This document shows, piece by piece, positions 18,073 through 26,018 of a DNA stretch of 64,000 nucleotides. Within the stretch, counting starts at the first letter, position 1; each line of letters opens with the position of its first letter. The notes beneath the pieces are model-generated. The model was not told the origin of the DNA and ran no database searches. It was given only the letters and a program-made list of their open reading frames with translations. Origin of the DNA: Chloroflexota bacterium. Lineage in GTDB: Bacteria; Chloroflexota; Dehalococcoidia; DSTF01; RBG-16-68-14. The stretch spans positions 52,502 to 116,501 of the forward strand of contig JAJCYW010000012.1 of the NCBI GenBank assembly GCA_029262675.1, read 5' to 3'. The position numbers were made by a program, and so were the translations under genes.

Positions 18073-18923
18073 TCTCGGAGCAAGAACGGCCGCGTGACGT
18101 TGAGGAACGCGTCTAACTGGTCGTGGTGTACCCAGTGCCCGGCTTTCTGGATCGTGACCGACTCGTATTGGTGGAAGGCGCTGGCGCGGCCGTCCTCCTC
18201 CGGGTCCTCGGCCCAGCTCTCTTCACCGCGGATCAGCAGCACAGGACAGCGGATCTGATTCCAGATGTCGCGTGCGTCCTCGATGTTGAACTGGTACGGC
18301 GAGTGGATGCGCACGTAGTTATCGAACTTCCACGTGTAGGTGCCGTCTTCGTTCTGCCGCGCACCGTGGACGGTGAGGTGGCGTGCCATCTCCTTGGAGA
18401 GATGCGGGTTCTCCTCCTCCATTCGCTTCACGGCGGCATCGATAGACTCGTAGCGGCGCGGCGTGCGGGTTTCGAACGCGCGCATGTGGCCGACCCACTC
18501 GCTCATGCGGTCATGCGCTGATCGCGGCGGCATCAACTTCGGGCCAAGACCTTCTATCGACACGACTTTCACGACGCGGTCCGAACAGATGCCCGCGTAC
18601 TGGAGCGCGATGGCACCGCCCAGCGAGTGGCCGATGATGGTCAGCGGATCGCGGTCGATCGTGTCGGCCAGCACGGCGACGTCGAGCACGAACTCGGTCA
18701 TGCTGTACTGCCCACCGACGGACCAGTCGCTGTCGCCGTGGCCGCGTAGGTCAGGCGCGTAGACGCAGTAGTCATCCAGCATCGCTTCCGCGACGTAGTC
18801 CCAGTTGCGGGCATGGTCGCGGCCGCCGTGGATCAAGAGCAGAGGCGGCTTCGCTTCGTCGCCCCAGACAGCGTAGTGCAGCTTCAGCCGCTGTGAGTTG
18901 TAGTAGCGCGATTCTGGCTCGAT
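18069..18923 (-). CDS. Alpha/beta hydrolase, start codon uncertain
   Basis: A serine hydrolase of the alpha/beta fold. The nucleophile elbow is GHSLGG, the oxyanion region is LLIHGGRDH, DLRGHGDSD follows the family pattern, and the late His lies in AGHWVHHDQ. The frame is open back to the stop of the upstream acetyltransferase, yet no ATG, GTG or TTG occurs before the conserved N-terminus (EPESRYYNSQRLKLHYAVWG). The coordinate given assumes initiation at ATC (18921-18923), 5 bases after a perfect AGGAGG. A TTG at 18836 would remove the first strand. Last gene of the trp operon; substrate unknown. Confidence 0.8.
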   Translation of the reverse strand: MEPESRYYNSQRLKLHYAVWGDEAKPPLLLIHGGRDHARNWDYVAEAMLDDYCVYAPDLRGHGDSDWSVGGQYSMTEFVLDVAVLADTIDRDPLTIIGHSLGGAIALQYAGICSDRVVKVVSIEGLGPKLMPPRSAHDRMSEWVGHMRAFETRTPRRYESIDAAVKRMEEENPHLSKEMARHLTVHGARQNEDGTYTWKFDNYVRIHSPYQFNIEDARDIWNQIRCPVLLIRGEESWAEDPEEDGRASAFHQYESVTIQKAGHWVHHDQLDAFLNVTRPFLLRD

Positions 18924-18932
18924 GACGCCCTC

Positions 18933-19454
18933 CTAGCCCGTAAGCGGGACGATCCGTTTGGCCATGTAGATGTTGCTGAAGCCGCTCGCATCCGGCCTTA
19001 CTCCCACGATAACGTATCCGCAGCGCTCGTAGAATTCGTACTGATAGGCGTGGACATTCTTGATGCCACGCAGATGTTCGAGGACGTTGGCATACAAATC
19101 GATTCCCTGTTCGTAATCGGCGGCGACCATGACAGTATGGGCGCCGCGCGCTCGCACGTGCTCCTCGAGGTCCGCGACCAACGCTTGGCCGATGCCCTGC
19201 CGTTGTCGCTCGCGCCGCACGACGAGTGGGTGCAGCTCCCAGAGGTGGCCAGCGTAGACCTCCCGCCCGCCTGTCCACCCGACCAACGTATCGTCCTCCA
19301 TCACCATGCGCGCGACTTTGCCCGGTGCCAAGCAATCCTGAACGTTCGCGCGCGCTTCGTCTATGGGTTGTTGGGGCGGGATAAGTTCAGCGACCAGCTC
19401 TGCCGCCTGCCGGACGGCGGGGCCATTGTGGGACGTAAGATCGATGATTTGCAC
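18933..19454 (-). CDS. GNAT acetyltransferase (copy 1 of a duplicated pair)
   Basis: A 173-residue GNAT protein with the acetyl-CoA motif RRERQRQGIGQALVADLE and the C-terminal YEFYERCGYVIVGV block. The WELHPLVVRR and YEFY-x-x-x-GY segments resemble AAC(6')-Ii-type aminoglycoside acetyltransferases. It is clearly paralogous to the gene at 19577-20137. GTG at 19454 overlaps the stop of the scar ORF (TAGTG). Its own TAG is followed immediately and in frame by the hydrolase. Whether it acts on aminoglycosides or a metabolite is unknown. Confidence 0.82.
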   Translation of the reverse strand: MQIIDLTSHNGPAVRQAAELVAELIPPQQPIDEARANVQDCLAPGKVARMVMEDDTLVGWTGGREVYAGHLWELHPLVVRRERQRQGIGQALVADLEEHVRARGAHTVMVAADYEQGIDLYANVLEHLRGIKNVHAYQYEFYERCGYVIVGVRPDASGFSNIYMAKRIVPLTG

Positions 19455-19567
19455 TAGGTCAGGTCTACGCCGAGCGCGGCCGCCACGGTCTCCATGTCCT
19501 TGTCACGCTGAACGCTGCGGCCCGGCCGTTGGCGGTGCGAGTTATAGTAGCGAGATTCAGGTTCGAT
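19454..19567 (-). pseudogene. Duplication scar: hydrolase N-terminus fused to TrpB C-terminus
   Basis: This 37-codon stretch reads IEPESRYYNS at its start, matching the N-terminus of the alpha/beta hydrolase. It ends RDKDMETVAAALGVDLT, matching the TrpB C-terminus ([17 protein letters not shown]). The two remnants are joined in frame between two GNAT genes, just where a tandem duplication of the [trpB 3' end - GNAT - hydrolase 5' end] segment would leave its junction. It keeps an AGGAGG site and the same ATC as the intact hydrolase. Divergence from both parents shows the event is old. Confidence 0.8.
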
Positions 19568-19576
19568 AGCGCCCTC

Positions 19577-20137
19577 CTAGGTCTGTTGCTCGGCGAGCGG
19601 CACGATGCGTTTCGCCAGGTGGATGTCAGGCTTGCCAAACCCGTTCGCATCCGGCACGACGCCGACGATGACGTAGCCCACCTTCTGATAGAACTCGTAC
19701 GGGTGGCCGCGAAGGTTGCGGATGCGTTCCAGGTGCTCGAGCGGGTTCGGATAGAGATCGATACCGGCCAGGCTGGTCTCATCCCGCTCGTCGTCCGCTC
19801 CGAGGTAGACCACCTTACCGCCCCGCTCCCGCACCCGCTCCTCAAGGTCTGCTACCAGCGCCCGACCGACGCCACTCCTTTGCCGGTTCCTCCTTACGAC
19901 CAACGGGTGGAGCTCCCAGACTCCTCCCGGATACTGCATCTTCAAACCACCAACCCACCCCATTACCTCCTCACCGTCCACTGCGATTCGGGTGATGCGT
20001 TCCGGCGCGAGCGAATCCCGCACTTCCTCGAGCGCCGACTCGATGGTCGGCCAGCCCTGAGGCAGCAGGTCGACCAGCAGTTGGGCAGCCTGCCGCACGG
20101 CCACCTCGTTCTCCGACGCCAGGTCGATAATCGCCAT
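19577..20137 (-). CDS. GNAT acetyltransferase, AAC(6')-Ii-like (copy 2)
   Basis: A 186-residue GNAT protein. Residues 85-175 run WELHPLVVRRN, RALVADLEERV, VVYLGADDERD, HPYEFYQKVGYVIVGV and PDANGFGKPDIHLAKRIVP. By my memory of the family this closely follows the layout of the enterococcal aminoglycoside 6'-N-acetyltransferase AAC(6')-Ii. That suggests an acetyl-CoA-dependent aminotransferase-type acetylation, with aminoglycosides or an unknown amine as substrate. It begins 3 bases after the trpB stop, so it is part of the trp operon. Confidence 0.83.
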   Translation of the reverse strand: MAIIDLASENEVAVRQAAQLLVDLLPQGWPTIESALEEVRDSLAPERITRIAVDGEEVMGWVGGLKMQYPGGVWELHPLVVRRNRQRSGVGRALVADLEERVRERGGKVVYLGADDERDETSLAGIDLYPNPLEHLERIRNLRGHPYEFYQKVGYVIVGVVPDANGFGKPDIHLAKRIVPLAEQQT

Positions 20138-20140
20138 ACT

Positions 20141-21373
20141 TTATGTCAATTTCACTCCCAGCGCCTTCGCTGTCGCCTCCATGTCCTTGTCACCGCGGCC
20201 GGAGAGGCCGACGACGATGACCGTGCCGTCGGCTACGTCCCGCACCAGCTTGACGATGTGAGCGAGCGCATGCGCCGGCTCCAGCGCGGGGATGATGCCC
20301 TCAGTCTCGCTCAGCAATCGAAAGGCGGTCAACGCCTCGTCGTCGGTCGCAGTGGCATAGGTCGCGCGGCCGCTCTCCTTGTAGAACGAGTGCTCCGGCC
20401 CGACGCCGGGGTAGTCCAGGCCGGCGGAGATGCTGTGTGTCTCTTCGATCTGGCCACCCTCGTCCTGCATCAGGAACGAGTACGCCCCGTGCAGCACGCC
20501 CGGACGGCCCGCGGAGAGCGGCGCCGCGTGCCTGGGCGTATCGAGACCCTCGCCGCCGGCCTCGACGCCGATGAAGTGCACCGATTCGTCCATGTAGAAG
20601 GGATGAAACAGGCCGATAGCATTTGAGCCGCCGCCGACGCAGGCCACGGCGTAGTCCGGCAGCCGGCCTTCCACGCCAAGCAGTTGCTCGCGCGCCTCGC
20701 CGCCGATTACGGACTGGAACTCGCGCACCATCAGAGGGTATGGGTGCGGCCCCACGGCGCTGCCGAGCAGGTAGTGCGTGGTCTCCACGTTCGTCACCCA
20801 ATCGCGGATCGCCTCGTTGATCGCGTCCTTGAGCGTGCGGCTGCCGCTATCGACGACGCGCACTTCCGCGCCCAGCAGCTTCATCCGGAACACGTTCAGC
20901 GCCTGACGCCGGACGTCCTCCGCGCCCATGTAGACGATGCACTCCTGGCCCAGCATGGCGCAGACCGTCGCGGCCGCCACGCCGTGCTGGCCGGCGCCTG
21001 TTTCCGCGATGATGCGGCGTTTGCCCAGCCGCCGCGCGAGCAGCCCCTGACCAACGGCGTTGTTGATCTTGTGCGCGCCCGTGTGGGCCAGGTCTTCTCG
21101 TTTGAGGTAGATACGAACGCGCGGCTCGCCGTTCGCGTCTTCACCGGCAAGTCGCTTCGAGAGGTTCTCGGCGAAGTAGAGCGGCGTCGGCCGGCCGACG
21201 AAGTCGCGCAGTAGCGCATCGAGCTCGTCGCGGAACGCCGGGTCGGCCTGCGCCTCTGCGAAGGCGCGTTCGAGTTCGCCGATGGCCGTCATCAGTGTCT
21301 CTGGCACGAAGCGGCCGCCGAACTCGCCGAAGCGGCCTCGTTCGTCGGGCAGCACAGGGGCGTCGTTCGACAT
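20141..21373 (-). CDS. trpB: Tryptophan synthase beta chain
   Basis: The PLP enzyme that condenses indole with serine. The 410-residue protein has the PLP-lysine motif [10 protein letters not shown], the GRFVPETL start, the phosphate-binding glycines GGGSNAIG, and [13 protein letters not shown] typical of TrpB1. It lies 4 bases downstream of trpF. The partner trpA is at 14025-14825, outside this operon. Confidence 0.96.
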   Translation of the reverse strand: MSNDAPVLPDERGRFGEFGGRFVPETLMTAIGELERAFAEAQADPAFRDELDALLRDFVGRPTPLYFAENLSKRLAGEDANGEPRVRIYLKREDLAHTGAHKINNAVGQGLLARRLGKRRIIAETGAGQHGVAAATVCAMLGQECIVYMGAEDVRRQALNVFRMKLLGAEVRVVDSGSRTLKDAINEAIRDWVTNVETTHYLLGSAVGPHPYPLMVREFQSVIGGEAREQLLGVEGRLPDYAVACVGGGSNAIGLFHPFYMDESVHFIGVEAGGEGLDTPRHAAPLSAGRPGVLHGAYSFLMQDEGGQIEETHSISAGLDYPGVGPEHSFYKESGRATYATATDDEALTAFRLLSETEGIIPALEPAHALAHIVKLVRDVADGTVIVVGLSGRGDKDMEATAKALGVKLT

Positions 21374-21376
21374 GCG

Positions 21377-22093
21377 CTACTGGCCCTTTGCCGCCGCCAC
21401 GAACGCATGGATCTTCAGCGCGTCCTTGACGCCGTCCGTCTCAACGCCACTGGACACGTCGACGGCCCACGGCTGCACGTACTCCAGGGCTTCCACAACG
21501 TTCTCCGGCGTCAGACCGCCGGCCAGCCAGGCCGGCAGCCGCGCTGCGACCGCCTTCGCAATGTCCGGATCCATTGCGACGCCAGTGCCGCGGCTGCCAT
21601 CGAGCAGGAACGCGATGGCGGCACCGGTCTCCAGGTCTGCGATGATCTCTTCCGGCGCAACGCCCTCCGGCGCTTCCACCGCCTTGATCACCTGACGGTT
21701 GGCCAGCACGCACTCCGCCCACGGCTCGTCGCCGGAGAGCTGCACCATATCCAGGTTGCAGGCTTCGGCGATAGCGTTGATCTCTTCCAGCGGCTGGTCC
21801 TCAAAGACGCCGACCGTGAGCGGCCGCCGCCTGGTCAGGATTCGATCCAGCGCATCCGCGCCGTGCTGAAACCAGGCCTCGACACTTTCGTCGTGCCCGA
21901 CCGAGAGCAGCGGCGGCCGCGGCTGGCGGCGCTCGCCGTCCTCCAGCGCGGCGACGATCGCTTGCGCGCGCTCAATGGTTAGCTTGCGGCGGCTGTCCGG
22001 CGCGAACATGAGCCCGACGAAGTCCGCGCCGGCCTTCTTCGCCGCCATGGCGTCCTGCACGCGCATGCAGCCGCAGATCTTGACCCGTGTCAC
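21377..22093 (-). CDS. trpF: Phosphoribosylanthranilate isomerase
   Basis: TrpF converts PRA to CdRP in tryptophan synthesis. The 238-residue TIM barrel starts VKICGC (catalytic Cys) and has AGADFVGLMFAP, a late AGGLTPENV and the phosphate-binding DVSSGVETDGVKD with its catalytic-loop Asp. An insertion around residues 55-90 makes it slightly longer than average. It overlaps trpC by 4 bases. Confidence 0.94.
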   Translation of the reverse strand: MTRVKICGCMRVQDAMAAKKAGADFVGLMFAPDSRRKLTIERAQAIVAALEDGERRQPRPPLLSVGHDESVEAWFQHGADALDRILTRRRPLTVGVFEDQPLEEINAIAEACNLDMVQLSGDEPWAECVLANRQVIKAVEAPEGVAPEEIIADLETGAAIAFLLDGSRGTGVAMDPDIAKAVAARLPAWLAGGLTPENVVEALEYVQPWAVDVSSGVETDGVKDALKIHAFVAAAKGQ

Positions 22094-22932
22094 AGCAGCA
22101 CCTCACGCATCTTTAGGCGCACGTCCGGCGCGGTAATGAGCGCCTCGCCGACGAGCACCGCATGGACGCCGCAGGCGGCAAGCCGCTCAACATCGGCCGT
22201 GCTGGAGATGCCGCTCTCGCTGATCACGACCTTGTCGGCCGGGATGCTGGCGTGCAACCGCTCGGTTGTGGCTAGATCGACGTCGAACGTGCGCAGGTCG
22301 CGATTGTTGATACCGATCAGGTCGGCGCCAGCTTCGATGGCGCGCTCGATCTGCTCCTCATCGTGGACCTCTACCAGCGCCTCCATCTCCAACTCGCGCG
22401 CCTGTTCGATCAGGTCGCGGAGTTGCGGCACGTCGAGAATCGCCGCGATGAGGAGGACGGCGTCGGCGCCGTAAGCACGCGCTTCCCACAGGTGGTAGGG
22501 ATCGAAGAGGAAGTCCTTGCGAAGGATGGCCGGGCGGCCGCCCGGGTAGTAGCCCTTGAGCACCATCCGCACGTCCAGCATGAACTGGACCTCGCCCTGA
22601 AAATGCTTGCGCTCCGTGACGACCGAGACGCCGGCCGCGCCGCCGATCGTGTAGATGCGCGAGAGCGATCGGTGTTCCAGCTCCGCGATTAGCCGGCCTT
22701 TGGACGGCGACGCCTTCTTGATCTCCGCGATGAGCTGCACTCGCTTGCCACCTGCGTGCGGGCCGCGCGGGCCTTCCAAGATCGCGCGCATCAGGCTCCA
22801 CTGCTCATCGAGGAACGTGATTCGATGCTGCAGCGCTTCGACGGGCTCTTCCCGCAGGCGTTTCTCCAGCTCCTCGCGCTTGTCCGCGACGATGCGGTCA
22901 AGGATCGTGCCGGTGGTGTTGGTGTCGGTCAT
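22090..22932 (-). CDS. trpC: Indole-3-glycerol phosphate synthase
   Basis: TrpC closes the indole ring. The 280-residue protein carries the family landmarks LIAEIKKASPSKG, SVVTERKHFQG, ILRKDFLFDPY, EALVEVHDEEQ, IGINNRDLRTFDVDL and SESGI. It overlaps trpF downstream and the DUF4268 gene upstream by 4 bases each. Confidence 0.96.
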   Translation of the reverse strand: MTDTNTTGTILDRIVADKREELEKRLREEPVEALQHRITFLDEQWSLMRAILEGPRGPHAGGKRVQLIAEIKKASPSKGRLIAELEHRSLSRIYTIGGAAGVSVVTERKHFQGEVQFMLDVRMVLKGYYPGGRPAILRKDFLFDPYHLWEARAYGADAVLLIAAILDVPQLRDLIEQARELEMEALVEVHDEEQIERAIEAGADLIGINNRDLRTFDVDLATTERLHASIPADKVVISESGISSTADVERLAACGVHAVLVGEALITAPDVRLKMREVLL

Positions 22933-23918
22933 TCCGCTACCCCGTTCGAGGCGACGTTGGCCTGTAGCTGCTGAATAGCCGGGCGGAAGGCGTCTCGAAA
23001 CGTCTTCATTTCGTCAATCGCCCACTCCTCCAACGTGCGCAGTTCGTCCTCACCAGTAAGAATCGCAACCGCTTCATCGTAGTAGGAATGCACTCTGCAC
23101 ACTCGTTTTCCCTCCACCTCTGCCCACTCCAATTCATGGCCAGCACTCTTCTCGATTTCATCCTTGTCGGCCTGAAGTTGTTGGAAGTGCGCCAGATTGG
23201 CCTCAGCACGCCCGGTATCGATGTACAGCTCGACTCGAAAGCGATCTCCGCTGATGAAGCTCCAGTTGGTGCGTATTCCGCTTCTGCCGATGCTCAGTTC
23301 AAGCCAGCTTTGAGCACCCACCTTCGCGACGTTCGTCTCTCCCGGATAACGTTCCTTGAAGCGACCAAGTAACCGACCGAAGAACTCTTGATACGCGGCT
23401 CCCTTCGGAGAGACCGCCGGCCTTGCGCTCCCGCCACTCTTCTTCCAGTCATTCGGGTAGGAAACGAGTCGAAAATTCGGCGCCGGCAAAGAGTCGCCGA
23501 CTTTCAAGAGCTCGATTGCTACGCCGAAGAAGAGCGACTCTTCTTTCGTGTGCTCATTGAGCCAATCCAGCGCGGCGCGATGCTCATCGCGAAAATCCGG
23601 GCTGATCCAAACGAAGACCGCAGCCTCATCGTCGAGTCCCGCCCCGTAGGTTAGAAGCTTCCCTAGATGATCGTGATCAGTCGAACTTAGTTGGTTCTCA
23701 ATGACAACCCATCTGTCGTGAGACACGTCCTTCGCCACAAGATCCGCAGCGAACGGTCCAACCCTGACTTCTGACTCAACCAGGTCTAGGTCGAGTTGTA
23801 GCGCTGCTCCTAGTAACTCGATGTTGTCATGCAACCAAGGCGTAAAGTCGTGAGCCTCGTGGCTCCAGACCGTCCTCGCGTCGATTCGTGTCAGCTTTCC
23901 TAGCTCCGCCATCGTCAT
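22929..23918 (-). CDS. DUF4268-type protein, nuclease-like N-terminus, inside the trp operon
   Basis: A 329-residue protein. The N-terminal half (GPFAADLVAKD, then RWVVIENQLSSTDHDHLGKLLTYGAG) resembles DUF4268 proteins and a PD-(D/E)xK-like endonuclease core, with D near residue 58 and E in IENQ. The C-terminal half (FRVELYIDTGRAEANLAHFQQLQADKDEIEK) matches the DUF4268 region. Such proteins are usually found in accessory or restriction-like settings. Here it is coupled by ATGA overlaps to trpD and trpC. Its AT content is visibly higher than that of its neighbours, suggesting a later insertion. Function is not known. Confidence 0.78.
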   Translation of the reverse strand: MTMAELGKLTRIDARTVWSHEAHDFTPWLHDNIELLGAALQLDLDLVESEVRVGPFAADLVAKDVSHDRWVVIENQLSSTDHDHLGKLLTYGAGLDDEAAVFVWISPDFRDEHRAALDWLNEHTKEESLFFGVAIELLKVGDSLPAPNFRLVSYPNDWKKSGGSARPAVSPKGAAYQEFFGRLLGRFKERYPGETNVAKVGAQSWLELSIGRSGIRTNWSFISGDRFRVELYIDTGRAEANLAHFQQLQADKDEIEKSAGHELEWAEVEGKRVCRVHSYYDEAVAILTGEDELRTLEEWAIDEMKTFRDAFRPAIQQLQANVASNGVAE

Positions 23919-24925
23919 CCTCCATTCGATACGCGCACCCAGGCATCCAGCTTGCCCAGCGCAGCGCCGCTGTCGATCGACTCGGCCGCGATCGCCACGC
24001 CGTCCAGCAACTCGACCGCGCGGCCCGCGGCAACGAGTCCGGCGGCGGCGTTCAGCAGCGTGAAGTCGCGCAGCGAGCCGCTTTCACCGGAGAGCACGCG
24101 CCGCATGGCAGCGGCGTTTTCCTCCGCCGTGCCGCCGCGCACCTCGTCCAGCGCGTGCTCCGGGATGCCGGCGTCACTGGAGCGTAGTGTCGACTCGATC
24201 ACCGCGCCGTCGACTACCTCGAACATGCGCGTGGGCGTGCTGACACTAAGCTCGTCAAGACCGTCCTCCGCCGATACGACAAAGGCGTGCTTCGTTCCCA
24301 AGCGGAGCAGGACCTTGGCCATCGTCGCAGCGAGGGCGACGTTACCCGTGCCGAGCACTTGTGCCTCTGCACCAGCCGGGTTCGTCAGCGGCCCCAGGAT
24401 GTTGAACACCGTCCGCACGCCGATCTCGCGCCGCAATCCGCCGGCGAACTTCATCGCCGGGTGAAAGGCCTGCGCGAACATGAAGCCGAAACCGGTCTGG
24501 TCCACGCAGTCGCGGACGCCGTCCGGGGCCAGGTCGATCTTGCCGCCCAGCGCCTCCAGCACGTCTGCGCTGCCGCAGGCGCTCGTCATAGCGCGGTTGC
24601 CGTGCTTTGCGACGCGGACGCCGGCGCCCGCCGCGACAAACGCGGCGGCGGTGCTGACGTTGAACGCGCTGATACCTGTGCCGCCGGTGCCGCACGTATC
24701 GAGCAGCGGTCCGGCGACTTCGACGTGCAGCGCATGCTCGCGCATCACGCGGGCCATGCCGACGATCTCGTCGACCGTCTCACCCTTTAGCCGCAGCGCG
24801 ACGACGAACGCGCCGAACTGAGCCGGCGTAGCTTCGGCCGCCATGATCTGCTGCATGCAGCCGGCGGCCTCCTCTTCTGTGAGGTCGTTGCCCTCGACGA
24901 GATCGGCTATGGCGTCACGGATCAC
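23915..24925 (-). CDS. trpD: Anthranilate phosphoribosyltransferase
   Basis: TrpD transfers the phosphoribosyl group to anthranilate. The 336-residue protein has DTCGTGGTG (PRPP-binding), KHGNRAMTSACGSADVLEALG, and GPLTNPAGAEAQVLG. GTG at 24925 (VIRDAIADL) is chosen because it overlaps the toxin stop (GTGA) and gives the family's usual length; upstream in-frame sequence belongs to the toxin region. Confidence 0.95.
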   Translation of the reverse strand: MIRDAIADLVEGNDLTEEEAAGCMQQIMAAEATPAQFGAFVVALRLKGETVDEIVGMARVMREHALHVEVAGPLLDTCGTGGTGISAFNVSTAAAFVAAGAGVRVAKHGNRAMTSACGSADVLEALGGKIDLAPDGVRDCVDQTGFGFMFAQAFHPAMKFAGGLRREIGVRTVFNILGPLTNPAGAEAQVLGTGNVALAATMAKVLLRLGTKHAFVVSAEDGLDELSVSTPTRMFEVVDGAVIESTLRSSDAGIPEHALDEVRGGTAEENAAAMRRVLSGESGSLRDFTLLNAAAGLVAAGRAVELLDGVAIAAESIDSGAALGKLDAWVRVSNGG

Positions 24926-25185
24926 TGCTTGTACGTACCCTTTCCTCGACGCGCGACTCGCAGGACAATGACACGCCGCCCTCGATCGGATATCGAGTAG
25001 ATAATTCGAAAATCCCCAGAGCGAAGCCGCCATCGAGGCGGCGCGCCGCGCAACTTCTTTGAGAGTCGCGGCCGTGGATCATCGGCGAGGCTTGCCAGCC
25101 GTTCTGTTGCCATACGAACGACGTGGTTCGGCAACTTTTCGAGATCGCGGTGCGCGCGGGGCATCAACTCTACTTGGTACGGCAA
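24922..25185 (-). CDS. RelE/ParE-family toxin
   Basis: An 87-residue basic protein with the RelE/ParE pattern: YQVELMPRAHRDLEKLP at the N-terminus, RLSKKLRGAPPRWRLRSGDFRIIYSI in the middle, and a VIVLRVARRGK end. In the family such proteins are mRNA interferases or gyrase poisons. It is paired with an upstream RHH-type antitoxin gene, which it overlaps by about 107 bases, and is coupled to trpD. TTG is the likely start; an ATG seven codons later is possible. Confidence 0.85.
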   Translation of the reverse strand: MPYQVELMPRAHRDLEKLPNHVVRMATERLASLADDPRPRLSKKLRGAPPRWRLRSGDFRIIYSISDRGRRVIVLRVARRGKGTYKQ

Positions 25186-25405
25186 GCCCTCGCTGCTCCA
25201 TGTACTGCTCTAGCGTAACGATCTCCTCCGGGTGGCGAACTCCCTCCTCCAGCGCCCGTTCCGCCGCGATGGCATCCAGCTCGTCCTCGAAGGTCTTGTC
25301 GAGAGCATAGCGCACCAGGGCGGCCATGGTGGTATTCGCCTGAAACGCAAGCGTCTTCAGGTCTTCGTGTGTGTCCTCATCCAGATACACCATCAGCTTT
25401 TTCAT
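25079..25405 (-). CDS. Ribbon-helix-helix antitoxin
   Basis: A 108-residue protein starting MKKLMVYLDEDTHEDLKTLAFQANTTMAALVRYALDK, the strand-helix-helix of CopG/MetJ-type DNA-binding antitoxins. An acidic helical tail follows that could wrap the toxin. The ATG at 25405 fits the RHH fold and has a TAGCGCGA/AGGAGG-type upstream region (AAAGGAGGTAGCG). Its 3' end overlaps the toxin gene in another frame by about 107 bases, which is long. TA pairs of this kind bind their own promoter, so they could add regulation inside the trp operon. Confidence 0.82.
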   Translation of the reverse strand: MKKLMVYLDEDTHEDLKTLAFQANTTMAALVRYALDKTFEDELDAIAAERALEEGVRHPEEIVTLEQYMEQRGLAVPSRVDAPRAPRSRKVAEPRRSYGNRTAGKPRR

Positions 25406-25451
25406 CGCGCTACCTCCTTTGGGATAGAGATATAGTAGCATATATATGTCA

Positions 25452-26018
25452 CTATACCATCTCCAGGAAGTTCTTCAGTATATGCTTGCCGTCCGCGGTG
25501 AGGATACTCTCCGGGTGGAACTGAATGCCTTCGACAGGGTGCTCGCGGTGGCGGACGCCCATGATGACGCCGGTGTCGCTGTGCGACGTGACTTCGAGGA
25601 CATCCGGAACCGTCTCCGGCATTACGGCGAGCGAATGGTAGCGAATCGCCTCGAACGGGTTGGGCAGGTCGCGCAACACGCCCTTGCCGTCGTGCGTGAT
25701 CGGGCTGCTCTTGCCGTGCATGATCTCGCCCGCGCCGGCGACGACGCCGCCGAACGCGGCCGCGATGCTCTGGTGGCCCAGACAGACGCCCAGAATCGGC
25801 AGCCGGCCGGTGAGCTTCTGGACCAGCTCGACGCTGATCCCGGCCTCGTTAGGCGTACACGGCCCGGGCGAGATGACGATCCGCTCCGGCGCCCGTCGCT
25901 CGATCCCGGCCACAGTCGTCTCGTCGTTGCGAACGACGCTCACCTCAGCGCCCAGTTCGCTCAGGTACTGGTAGAGGTTGTACGTAAAGCTATCGTAGTT
26001 GTCGATTAGCAGGATCAC
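25452..26018 (-). CDS. trpG: Anthranilate synthase glutamine amidotransferase subunit
   Basis: TrpG hydrolyses glutamine and feeds ammonia to TrpE. The 188-residue protein has [26 protein letters not shown], the nucleophile Cys in LGVCLGHQ, and the FHPES catalytic His-Glu. GTG at 26018 overlaps the stop of the NUDIX/methyltransferase gene (GTGA) and fits the family start. Confidence 0.95.
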   Translation of the reverse strand: MILLIDNYDSFTYNLYQYLSELGAEVSVVRNDETTVAGIERRAPERIVISPGPCTPNEAGISVELVQKLTGRLPILGVCLGHQSIAAAFGGVVAGAGEIMHGKSSPITHDGKGVLRDLPNPFEAIRYHSLAVMPETVPDVLEVTSHSDTGVIMGVRHREHPVEGIQFHPESILTADGKHILKNFLEMV

